Shown in pieces: positions 37,175-48,300 of a stretch of 64,000 nt of DNA. This stretch comes from Bagarius yarrelli (Eukaryota; Chordata; Actinopteri; Siluriformes; Sisoridae): positions 3,819,948 through 3,883,947 of the forward strand of contig VCAZ01000032.1 of the NCBI GenBank assembly GCA_005784505.1, written 5' to 3'. Position 1 is the stretch's first letter; each line of letters opens with the position of its first letter. The position numbers and the translations under genes are program-made. The notes beneath the pieces were generated by a model. The model saw only the letters and a program-made list of their open reading frames with translations, made no database searches and was not told the DNA's origin.

Positions 37175-39618
37175 ATGGATTTTTTCTCCATCCTCTTCCT
37201 CACTGCTATTCTGATGCTGGAACAGAAAGGTACATGTATCGCTGACACACATATTTGTCTGCTTGTTGAAATGTTTTGAAGCTGTGAAATTCATTTAGTT
37301 TTGGGATATTAGAAGTTTACAGTTAGTTTGGAGCATCTTCTGTGAGTTCAAGCTTTTATCCAATTAATTAACATTTACTCGTTTGTCTTTCTCTCCTCTT
37401 TTATCTAAACATGTTACTGAAGTTTTTGTGGGTGTGATATTTCCTCTGAACAAATCCACTAAAGTGGATATAGAATACTGGAAAAAAAACATAGAGATGT
37501 TACTTTAATCCTGAAACTCATAACCTTCTGTACCTGATCTCTACAGTGCAGAGCAGTCTTTCTGTGTGGAGTTTGCATGTTTTCCATGTTCTTGCGTGGG
37601 TTTACTCTGGGTTCTCCGGCTTTCTCCCACAGTCCAAAATCATGTATGTTAGTTTGATTGATGATTTTGAATTGCCCATAGGAGTGAGCGTGAGTGTGTG
37701 TGGTTGTTTGTGGCCCTGTGATGGACTGGTGTCCTGTCCAGGGTGACCCCTGCCTTTAACCCAATGACAGGTAGAATAGATTCCAGCAGTTTCCTGTGAT
37801 CCTGATTGGGAATAAGCGGGTACAGACGATGGATGGATGGATGGATGGATGGATAATGGATAGATGGATAGAAAAGATAAACTAGGCCACGAAATGTAGT
37901 GGTGTTAATAATGCAGGTTACTGCCACCTTCAGGTTATAAAGAGCAGTGAGTTTTTCCCCCCTTATTTCCCCTATTACCAGGTTAGGAGGATTCTATAGG
38001 CACATGTATTTTGTTGGCCCCAGAGATCTGTTATATTATTAGTATTAACAGTATTAGCAGTAATGTAATGTAATAGTATATTTGATACGAAATGTGTAAA
38101 AGTGTGTGGCTGCGAGCTCAACCTGATATTCTCCTCTAATCACAGTTTAAACCTGTTCGTTAATTTCAATCGGAATTCTTTCTCTTCCTGTTATTCAGCG
38201 TCCACAGTCTCCATGTCTCCGGCTCCAACAGGTTCCCCCTCACAGTTCAGCTCCAGATCTCCACATCGGGAGAAACGCTGCTCCTGTGAGAACCTTAAAG
38301 ACAGAGAGTGCATGTACTTCTGCCACATCGGGATTGTGTGGGTCAACACCCCCAGGTACTGGAACACCAACGCTGTGGACTGAGTCTACACAAAACTTGT
38401 ATTTTTTTAAGTAAATGATCTGGTCTTTATTTTGTGATGTGTTTTAAAGTTTTTGGTTTTTTAAAACTGCTGTTAATATTAATAACACTAAAATTCTGAT
38501 AGGAAGTAAAAAAAATTCTAAAATAACTCATCCTAAAAAACTGTTACACGAAAGACGCTTTTGCTTCTATTTTAATTAAAACACATCAGATGGGAAATCT
38601 GTGGAAAAATGTCAGATGTCACTTTTTTTTTCGTTTTAAATCTTTTTTGGGAAGAAATCAAAATTCTTAAAGTTTTCAATTTTAGACGGGCGGGGTGGGG
38701 GTAAGGGGGGGGGGGGGGGCGGTTGGTAGCGGGTCTGCCCCCGAGTGTGGCATCTTGGGGCGTTAAATTTATGTTACACAGTTACGAATGAATTATAGAA
38801 TGAAATGTTTTCCCCATTAATATCTTTAAAGTAACATTAATGCCGTAATTATTTTATTTTTTCATCCTCTTCATACTGTAAAATATTCCACAAATTGCAG
38901 GTTTTCAAGTTCTAAAACTCCAAAATTTCAAGGAAAGCATGCCGGACCCCGTTATGGCTCACACCTTGTCACGAGGTGGCCAGAAGGAGGCGTGAAAATG
39001 TCACTAGGGTTATGTTTGTAATAGGAACTCAAACGCCTTGTTCATTTGGGGAACCGACTTTGTCCCCGGGCGCTGAAACCCCCCCCCCCCCCCCCCCAGA
39101 TATGCGTCTTAGAGAGTAGAGAGTTGTTATGATTTTCGTTCAGGTGACTGAATAAATTACTCTGACTACTGACCTCCATGGAAATCCAGTGAGGAACCTT
39201 GAGGACTTAGTCAATTTTGGAAAAGGTGTAGATGGAGAATCAGTGCAGCTGCTGATTCCTGTCCTCGTGTAGGTTTAGAGATCAGAAAGTCTGTGGCTTT
39301 ATAACACATCTGTTCTTTCTGTCAGTCAGGTGATTCCGTACGGTGTCGGCTTCCACCAAATGCGTCCGAGAAGACAGGTAGAGCGATGCTTCTGCACATA
39401 CACCAGAGACCCCGTGTGTGTGACGTTCTGCTCTCTCAGGTATATAAAGACGCATGTGTGTATATATATATATCTACACTGTGTATAGTTTATAGAGTTA
39501 AATACAGAATTCATATTGTCTCTTGTGTAGAGGAGGAAGTACAATCCTGAGATCCTCACCAGGAATCCTTCATAAACCTACCAAAGCCAAGGAGAAGGAG
39601 AGAAGTTCCAGTCCCTGA
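37175..39618 (+). CDS. Endothelin family preprohormone (divergent)
   Basis: Precursor of a secreted 21-residue vasoactive peptide acting on endothelin GPCRs. Exons: 37175-37229, 38199-38355, 39326-39439, 39531-39618. Splice sites are canonical and phases agree, giving 137 residues. Exon 1 encodes a hydrophobic signal peptide (MDFFSILFLTAILML). Exon 2 has a dibasic EKR site, then the mature core with all four cysteines in the C-x-C...C-x3-C pattern (CSCENLKDREC, MYFCH), ending IVW before VNTP, the converting-enzyme point. Exon 3 continues PYGVGF, RPRR and the endothelin-like repeat CFCTYTRDPVCVTFC. Exon 4 is a short basic tail. Odd: core residue 18 is Gly, not Asp, and residue 20 is Val. It could be the fish-specific edn4 or a fast-evolving edn2/edn3 copy, so I give no symbol. 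A longer in-frame start lies a few codons upstream. Confidence 0.9.
37550..37862 (+). repeat. DANA-like SINE, forward, in endothelin intron 1
   Basis: Long copy: 'ctgtgtggagtttgcatgttttcc', 'ctcccacagtccaaaatcatg', 'gaattgcccataggagtgag', 'ccctgtgatggactggtgtcc', ending in (gatg)n. It starts inside the family body, so the head is missing. Confidence 0.75.
38705..38719 (+). repeat. G15 homopolymer in endothelin intron 2
   Basis: An uninterrupted run of 15 G. A C19 run at 39,079-39,097 in the same intron is its complement, 360 bases away. Confidence 0.95.
39079..39097 (+). repeat. C19 homopolymer in endothelin intron 2
   Basis: An uninterrupted run of 19 C, complementary to the G15 run upstream. 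Such runs are also prone to sequencing length errors. Confidence 0.95.
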
Positions 39619-40059
39619 GAAAAAGGAAGAGATATATATGCACTCTTTTTACAAATCAATTCTTCAACCTCTTTAGTTTCAGCCTGCATCCAGCCTGCTC
39701 CATGTTCCACTGCACCAGAAGGAGCTCACAGCAGAACTGTTCATAAAGCCAGACGTCTGGTTCCTGTTTCAACCAGTACACGAGTCAGAAGTTAAGATGG
39801 TAATGGATTTGGGATTAGATCAGCATTTCGAAGGAAAAGGATCTCCGTTCATCTGACGTCCTGATATCTTCACTGAACTAATCCACGTGTGAGCATATCA
39901 GCACATGGAGCTCACGGGTGCATCTCAGTACCTCCAGCGAATCAGCGCTTACCAACTAATACCAGACATGAGAGTCTGTGTAGCGACTAATTAAGATAAA
40001 GATAATGATGTCCATCACAGCGCTGGATCCTAACGTTTCTCATTTATTATCTGGGCTGA

Positions 40060-40178
40060 TGAAGGTTAAGGGTTTTGCTCAGAGCCCCAGCACAGCTTGG
40101 TGGTGCTAGGAATTAAACCCATGACCACCTGAGGAACAGTCGAACACATAAACCACTGAGCTACCACTTCCCCTGTAG
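40060..40178 (-). repeat. tRNA-derived SINE (mermaid-like), reverse orientation, partial
   Basis: 'ggttaagggttttgctcagagcccc', 'gctaggaattaaacccatgacc' and 'ataaaccactgagctaccacttcccc' give body, B box and head. Confidence 0.7.
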
Positions 40179-40884
40179 AACTTATCTTCTCTGTGTATGT
40201 GTGTCTTTTCTAGCTTGAACGCTGCAACCCCACCCCACCCCACCCCGCCCACACACACCCCTTTATTGTTTTATGTTTGAAGTCCGATGAAACTCACATC
40301 AGAAAATTAAGACTGAAATCTCAGACGGGACATGGATAAAGAAAACCTCTGTGAGATGATGGAGGAGAACCAGCAGACAGAGTCAACGAGAGATCATATA
40401 TCTGAAAATAAAATATATATTTTTGGAGATGAATAATTTATATATGTAACAGATGTTTAAGTAAATGATTTTTATATATAAATCACAATAACATAAACAT
40501 AAAATTACAGAAATCAAAACACTGTCATTCACTCTGATGGAAGATTTGTTTAGTTACTTGCAATGAAATAACTGTTCTGTGTGTGTGCGTGTGTGTGTGT
40601 GTGCGCGTGTGTGTGTGTGAGTGAGAAAGAGAAATAGAGAGATGGAGCAAGTATATGAGTAAGAAGCACACACACACATACACACACACACCCAGAGCTG
40701 AAATAGACTCTCTCTCTCTTACTCACTCAGACACACACACACACACACACACACTGGGTTTGTGGTCTGAGCAGGTTGTTTGTGTTGTGCTGGTTCACCT
40801 CACAGGAAACTTTTACAGGAGAACTCTGGAAGGAATTTGTGGAGGCCTCATTTACAGACAGGAAGAAAAGAACAAACACTCCCT

Positions 40885-41330
40885 ACTGCTCAATGTCTCA
40901 CTCTCAACTGCTTTTTGTCTCACTCTCTACTTCTCACCGTTTCACTGTACCTGTGTCTCACTCTCTCTCTCTCTGTCCCACTCTACTGCTTTCCATCTCA
41001 CTCTCCTCACTCTGTCTTATTTTACTGTTTGCTGCCTCACTCTTCCTCAGTCTTTAACTCTACTGCTCATTGTCTCACTCTCCTCTGTTTCACTCTCTCC
41101 TGCTCTTTCTCTCTATTTACTTTTTTTCTCTTTCACTCTATTTAACTCTCTATTTATTTTTTCTCTTTCAATTTATTTTACTCTCTGTCTATTTCTTAGT
41201 GTCTTTGTCTCACTCCCGGTCTCTCTCTCAAAAGTGCTGAACTAAAGGGGGAAAAGAAGATTCTGAGAGTGAGACAGAAAGACAGAAAGTCAGAGAGAGA
41301 GAGAGAGAGAGAGAAAGACAGCTTTATCTC
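40885..41330. repeat. Polypyrimidine tract followed by polypurine tract
   Basis: About 350 bases of degenerate 'ctcactctctactgctt' units (pyrimidine-rich on the plus strand), then 'gagagtgagacagaaagacagaaag' and (GA)n from about 41,263. The two halves are largely complementary in composition and could pair. The 196-codon plus-strand frame through the tract is low complexity and not a gene. Confidence 0.75.
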
Positions 41331-41466
41331 TGTTGTTTTTTCAATTAAAAACATATCTGCTCTAGAAGATTATAAGTTAAATATTAGAGTTCATTAGACT
41401 TTGCTGATGAAAGAACAGCCATGAATCAGAAATGAGTCATAAAATAATTTCTTCTTTCAGAAAAGA

Positions 41467-41472
41467 TTTATT
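41467..41472 (-). terminator. Possible polyadenylation signal of the ADGRG6-type gene
   Basis: TTTATT on the plus strand (AATAAA on the minus strand), about 555 bases past the receptor stop codon. Plausible position only. Confidence 0.35.
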
Positions 41473-42025
41473 TCCAATAACGCAGAAACATAAATAAAAC
41501 GCTCCAAAAACATTTACAAACGGTGGCAGAATCTACAGCATGCGCAGGGGGGAACACAAACGAGGACGTTTACTTGGCTTCGATAATTAAAATTTAACAG
41601 AATTCCAGAAGACGATTCGATTCACGACTCACGGATCATCCAGATGTTTCAAATCCAATGAAGCAGAAGTATAAATAAAGATGCATCGCTGCGGGTTGCA
41701 TTTTCAAAAGAATGCGATATTAAAGAGAAAAAAAAAAGCAACACAAGCAACAACAAAAAAAAAACCCAGTTAGAAAAAAACACATCGTTAAATATATCGT
41801 TGATATTTACAACATTAAAATGAGTGAGTTTGAACATCACAGTATGAAAAATATCTATAATTCTTTTTTTTTTTTTTTTTTTTTACGGTTTCCTAGTTTT
41901 CTAAACAGCTGTCTACACCACATCTGGTTGTTAGCTCTGTATAAGCGAATAGACACATCTGTACACATCTGTCTCTCGTATTACCCAGCGTCCTCTCTCT
42001 CTCTCTCTCTTTTACTTTTTTCATT

Positions 42026-44447
42026 CTAAAACTTGGTGCTGCTGCTGAAGCTGTCGGACAGGATGATGTTTTTGTAGAAGTTGTCCGAGCGCACCGAGCA
42101 GTAGCCCTTCACCTTGTCCAGAACCTGGTGAACAGGCAAAATGGAGGACGTTGAGGCATCTGAGTCCGAGTTGCTGCACCTCTGGCTGCTCGGGTGCGAA
42201 GACGTTTTACCTGGAAGACAGAAGCAAAGTTGACAACATCTGAAAAAGAAATGATCTTATCGACGCCATATGTGGAGAGCTGATCTGTTTGACATATACA
42301 CTCTATTGCCAAATGTTTGTGGACACCTGACCATTACCAACATGTAATTTTAAAGATTTTATTCCAGATTTTATTTCAGATTAAGCTCCAATCTTCTAAT
42401 AAGCATTTCCACTGCGATTTGGAGCTTGAATATGAGAGATGTGTTCATACAGCTACAATAGTATTAGTAAGATCTTGCACTAACGTCAGGTGAGGAGGTA
42501 CAAGAGGCAGTTTGGGTTCCAGTTCATCTCAAAGTCCTCTATTTTTTTTTTGCTCCAAATATAACACACCATGTCTTCATGGAGCGCCAGGTCTTTGTGC
42601 ACAGGGACAGTGTTCCGATTAAGGAAAAGTTTAATGCTACAACATACAAAGACATTCCAAACTTCCAAATTTGTTATTAATTAATTATTCTGGAGAACAT
42701 TAACATCCCAAGTTACAGAATTTAGTAGGAGCTTCTATGGCTAAGTTGCAGCTTGGTGGTGCTTGAAATTGAACCCATCAGCTTCTGCTTAGCAGTCCAA
42801 CATTCTTACCCACCAAATTCCATTTAAACAGAACTGCTCTTAATTACGCAGATGTTACTGGTTTTAGTGACCTTTATTTTACTCACTAATAGGAAACAAA
42901 ACACTGATTATTAAAAACTGCTTTTTAAAACATCAGTAAAGTTTTAGCGATTTTGTTAAAGGGGTCATGAACTGAGAAATCAAAATTCTCTTGATCTTTC
43001 GACAGAAAAGAAGCCGTTGTGCTATAAAAACATCCTGGAAGTTTCAGAACTCAAAACGTTACCATAAAACCAGCTTATACTGAAGGCAGTCAGCCGAAAT
43101 GACAGGTTTTGAAATTTTCTACTCTATGATGTAATAGAGTGGATAGGTAAAAGAAGATTCTGCAGAAGAAGCTGGACGTCTGAGTAAACATCACTGTCTG
43201 TGTAGCCCCACCCACTGATTGACGCATGCTTTTCATAGGTAAATGACAAAATGGCTTCAAAGACAAAATGCTGCACACTCAGTCTTTACATAACCTTCCG
43301 TCAGATCCCAACATTATGAAACGGTGGGTTTATTTTTCAGGAAGTTCCAGACTGCATTATTAAAAGCTCTGTCATTTGTTCGCTGCATTTTTAGTTTTCA
43401 AACAAGACTGAAACTAACAGCAGATGCTGTTCCGAGTCTGTTGACTATATTAGATTAGACTGTAATGTCATACCAAACAAACGTGAGTTACTGTTTATAT
43501 TAATGTTACAGGATCACTATTGCTTAGCGTGCAAAACTGTAATATTAACTAATAAACTAATAATATTATATGTGCACCTTAGAGCACAATACTATAATAA
43601 TACAAAAAACTAAGGAAGTTCATGACCCCGTTAAGGTTATTATTTTGGATGAAGTATTAATGCACAGGATCTGTTCATGGTTTTGTTAAAGCAGTTAAAA
43701 AATTATACAACAAAATACACAAACGGACTTACGCACCTGAACGTCACGCCATAATCTAAAACCAACAAACAACTGTGGCGTTAGACACAACAACGCTCGA
43801 TGCCAACAGTGTGTAGTTTATATAATAGAGTGTGATCTACAGGTGTGCTGATTTAACGCAGCAGCTACGAGACAGAACTGCACGAAGCAGCAAGGACGGC
43901 AAACTGTCACTGTCTAATTTAATATAATTTATATCCTGAACTGAAAGATTGTTGGAATGTTGTTTTATGACAATGTGTAAAACACTGAATTAGCCGATGA
44001 TCTCCTGACCGCCGCTTACCTGAACCGCTGTGTCGCTTGGCGAAAGGGTTGAGCGTGACCCTAGCTTTGGATGTCCAGTTGGCGGTGGTGGAACCGTATG
44101 AGCTGGAGGACAGAGACTTCCCGATGTTATCGGAGCTCACCTTCTTGGTGTTGTTGGTAGCCGTTTTGCTCCAGTCTGTAACAGTTACAGTAACATTTGA
44201 TTGACCAGACCTGCAGACAGCAGCTGTGTGGATTTACAGTTCAGTCTGGGAAGAATTTTAATTTATATCTAATCAACCACTGACACAATTATTAAAAATG
44301 ATGCCCCACCCCCACCCCCTTTAATAATCCAAGCTGCTGCAATACCTGAATTGTCGGCCAAGCGCATCTTTCCACAGCACAGATATCTTCTCCACTGCTT
44401 CTGCACATTTTCTTTTAAAGCACAATGGAATATAAAGATGAACAGCC
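42026..44447 (-). CDS. adgrg6: Receptor exons: TM7 and cytoplasmic tail
   Basis: Exons 44346-44447 (TM7 end LFIFIFHCALKENVQ, then the basic RRYLCCGK start of the tail), 44020-44175 (DWSKTATNN, Ser-rich SSDNIGKSLSSSS) and 42026-42210 (acidic and Ser-rich, then SDNFYKNIILSDSFSSSTKF and stop). The last motif matches one of the known alternative C-termini of ADGRG6 as I recall them, which favours ADGRG6 over ADGRG2 and ADGRG4. Confidence 0.92.
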
Positions 44448-45254
44448 CTGATGGAGAGATAAAATCAGCCACACGGTTATTTATTTAATTAATTATTTAT
44501 TGCCAATTATCTGACAAACATTCCAAGAGTAAATTGTTTTAATTGTGTGTGTCATTAGAACCATTACAGTCTGCATCAAGTTACAAAATTCCCTTTCATT
44601 CACAGACATCACGTCCTCTCACGTCAGACGCACCTTGCAGCGAGTTGAAAATGGAGAAGAGGTACATGAAAGCGAGACTGACTGGCCCCCAGGCGAAGAA
44701 GGCGAAGCCCCAGGTCATGCCGAGCAGGAAGGTGAGGCTGATGACGCTGCGCAGGTTTCGCAGCACTTCCTCTCTTAACGTGCGATTGTTGCGCTTTCCA
44801 TTGCGCCCACAGATTTGCATCATCACCACGATAAACATGGCCACGTTCAGCATAAAGATGACACAGAAGTAGGCCACGCACGTCACGTAGAACACGAGCG
44901 TACTGCGAATCCAGCAGCTAATCAGACACGTGAGATCAGAATTACTGCACTGAGGAACCAACACTGTGTACACTGTGTGTATAAACTGTTTAGTGAGTGT
45001 TTATGTGCAGTGTGTGTGTGTAGAGTATGTGTGTAATGTGTATGTGTAAACTATGTTTTTATTTACAGTGTTTGTGTGTAGTGTGTGTGTGTACACTGTG
45101 TAAAAAAAGTGTAGTGTGTGTATGAGTGCGGTGTGTAAAAAGTGTCTAGTGTATGTATAGGTGCGTATAAAACTGTATAGTGTGTTTATGTGCACAGTGT
45201 GTAGTGTGTATGTACAGTGTGGATAAACTGTATAGTCTGTGTATAGTGTTTAAA

Positions 45255-45305
<51 letters not shown>

Positions 45306-48300
45306 GGCACGTGTTTGTGTGTATTTTTTTTCTTACAATTCAGACAATCCCTGTCCGTTGTCTCCTTTTCCATAAAACTCTTTTCCGTAGGAATTTTTGT
45401 CTGAAGCCACCACAAGCGTCACAATCACAGCTGGAAGACCTGAAAGAAGCAGAAAAGATCTGGAGATTTGACCATCATATAATGGACATAGTTTTATAGT
45501 TTAGAGAAAATCTAATATTTATTATTATCACTAGCATAAAAGGTTTCTTTCAGAACATTGCTAGTAGAACATCTAAAATCCAACATTTCACCAGGTCCTG
45601 GAACCGGATGTTGACCAGAACTCACCCCATCCAACCAGGCAGAACTTGAGGATGTATCTCCGGATGTAGGTGTTGAAGACCTTGACCAAGGCGATATACA
45701 TGTGGACGGACTCGAGACCCATCCAGGTGAAGGAGGTGAGCAGGAAGAAGTGCAGGAATGCAGCCACCGCCATGCATAGACCCGGCATCTCATAGGAAGC
45801 CAACCAGCCGTCCAGGAGGAAGGTCATGTTGAGGAAGAGCAGAGAGGAACTCAGGTTCATCAGGATCTTGGAAGGATAATCTCGACGAAGTTTCCTGTAA
45901 TTTCAGCATTGATGTGTGTGTCAGTGATAAAAGTTCTCACACATGAACTTTTTTATTATAAAAGCAAGAAGAATCCCACGAATGATCTGGTGATTCAGAG
46001 TTGATCTTTCTGATCACAGGGTCAAAGACACTTGCTGGATCTCACAGGCTTAAAAGAGTTTTGGGAAATAGACTCACTCAAAGGCCACATAGGTCAGGAT
46101 GGTTACAGCTGAAAAGATGGCTGAAACTCCACAGCCGATGTAGGTGATGAAGGTAAGAATCTTGGTGTTCCTCTCATCTGTGTTTGCTGCAGCTCCAAAC
46201 AGGTCCTACACAAGCACACAGAAGATCAACTCCGAAACCCAGCTCTTCAATATGAAGAGATTTATGAGGAAACATTTTTCTGACCTCCAAACCAAGACAT
46301 GATCCTGATCCTGTCTTTCCCAAAGTCTGTCTTACTGACTAACGGACTGTCTGTCTGACTGTCTGTCTGTCTTTCTGATTGAGGAACTGTCTGTTTGAAT
46401 GTCTGTATATTTTTGTCAGTTTGTTGACCATTTGTCTGTCTGTCTGATATACTGTTTGTTATTCAGTCTGTTTGTCTGTCTGTCTGTCTGATATACTGTT
46501 TGTTATTCAGTCTGTTTGTCTGTCTGTCTGTCTGATATACTGTTTGTTATTCAGTCTGTTTGTCTGTCTGTCTGTCTGATATACTGTTTGTTATTCAGTC
46601 TGTTTGTCTGTCTGTCTGTCTGATATACCGTTTGTTATTCAGTCTGTTTGACTGTCAGTCTGTTTTTCTACCTAAATGTTTGTTTGTCTAACTGACTGTC
46701 TGCCTGCCTATTTTTCTGCCTGTCTGACTGTTTGTTTGTCCTTCTGACAAACTGTCTGTTTGGTCTTTCTGTCTTTTTTGTCTGTCTGTTTTTTGTCTGT
46801 CTGTTTATTTGTTACATTATCCTCATCATGTCTGGTTTGAACCCCAGTCTAAACAAGAGGTGTCTCACCATCAGCACACCAAAGTGTGTTAGATGGTTAC
46901 ACAGACAGACGGTCTTGTTGCTGTTGGACTGGGCGCTGACTTGACACCCTTCACTGTTCCAGCCTCCTGTACCATCTACAAATCAGAGTGATTTACATCC
47001 TAATTAGTGACACACACACTCACACGCTCACACAGGAAAGAAATCACAGACTCCAGCTCAGGTTCGAATAAGAAACTTACTTTCCATGCTGAAATCCCAG
47101 AAGACACACAGTCGATTCTGAGTCCACTGGAAAGCAGAAGAGGTTAAGTTTACTAACGGAGGGTGAAAGTTTATGATCATAAAGAATCATTTTTCTTTAA
47201 ATAAACGAGTTCTTTTTTAGTATGTCACTGACTCTGTATAAAGCAAGACGCAGATCCTGTCCTAAGTATTGTGTCTCATGCAGCAAACTGCAGCTCTGAT
47301 ACCTGATTCTGCAGATGTGTGATCTCTATTATAACCGGTTCTTTCAGATTACTGATGGAGAAGTTTCCCACACTGCTGGCCACCACATAACTGTTCAAGG
47401 AGAGCCCATTGTTTTGCTTGTCCTACAGGAGACAAGGACACAGTTAATACACACTAATCAACATATAATTTCCTTTCTGATTTATGCTTGAAATTCAGCC
47501 TGTACATTAAGAAGGTCAAGACGAACACAGAAGTATTAGTTTTACTCTGTTATTCTGGAGCTGAGACATTATATTGTACTCTATACTCGACCTAGATAAG
47601 TTACTATACTGTATCCCAGCTCTGGAGTCGGATAGAACGAAATGAATGACACCTGGGTTCATCTTGATCTCCTTAATATACAGTGTGAATTATAGGAAAA
47701 TCAGAAAAGGTCAATATAAAACCCCCAAAAAACAAAAAGGTTACCATTTTTTGGCAGAAAAATTTGCCCCTCTCTAATTTTTTGCTAAAATTTACACTGT
47801 ATATTAAGGAGGTCAATATTAACATGAACATGTGGTTAGTTTCATCTTATCACGGAGACGATACACAGTGTAGTAACCTGCATGAGTAAAGTGATCCAAA
47901 GCTCAGCTCTCTGGGATGTACAAATATAAGTGCATTAGATAGCAAAAAAATCTCAAAATGTAAAACATACAAATTTGACCTATTCACCAAAATCACACAG
48001 AATTTTAGGAAGGTTGAGGCAACCAATTAAATTTTTGTTCTATAACTCTTGAATGTTGGGATCAGAATTTTCACCACTAAAAATTGTTATCCATTGTGAT
48101 TTTTTCCCCCAAATGCACATTAAGGTGGTCAAGACGAATACAGGACTGTTATGTGTTCCGTTTCTATCACAGTCCAGCGATGAGATACAGGGCAGTAACC
48201 TACATGAGTGTAGTGTGTTACACTATAGTACAGTACAGTGACTCAGTTTTAGAGTGTGATAGAATGAAATAAATTATATATCTAGATTTTAGAACACTGT

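Larger units (their letters stand above)
39619..42025. other. Intergenic region between the convergent endothelin and ADGRG6-type genes
   Basis: Holds both 3' UTRs. Seen: a SINE at 40.06-40.18 kb, (GT)n and (CA)n at 40.58-40.75 kb, a long pyrimidine-rich tract at 40.88-41.24 kb followed by a GA tract at 41.24-41.33 kb, a T-run at 41.86-41.88 kb, and (CT)n at 41.99 kb. No coding exon was recognised. Confidence 0.5.

Noticed and set aside
37175..39618. Endothelin gene as a pseudogene
   Set aside because: All four exons have canonical splice sites, matching phases and intact cysteines; no stop or frameshift was found.
40655..41245. 196-codon plus-strand ORF
   Set aside because: Low-complexity CA and CT tracts; leucine/serine composition comes from ctc/tct repeats.
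46430..46660. CRISPR-like array (regular 44-bp spacing)
   Set aside because: Spacer and repeat are both identical between copies, so it is a simple tandem repeat in a vertebrate intron.
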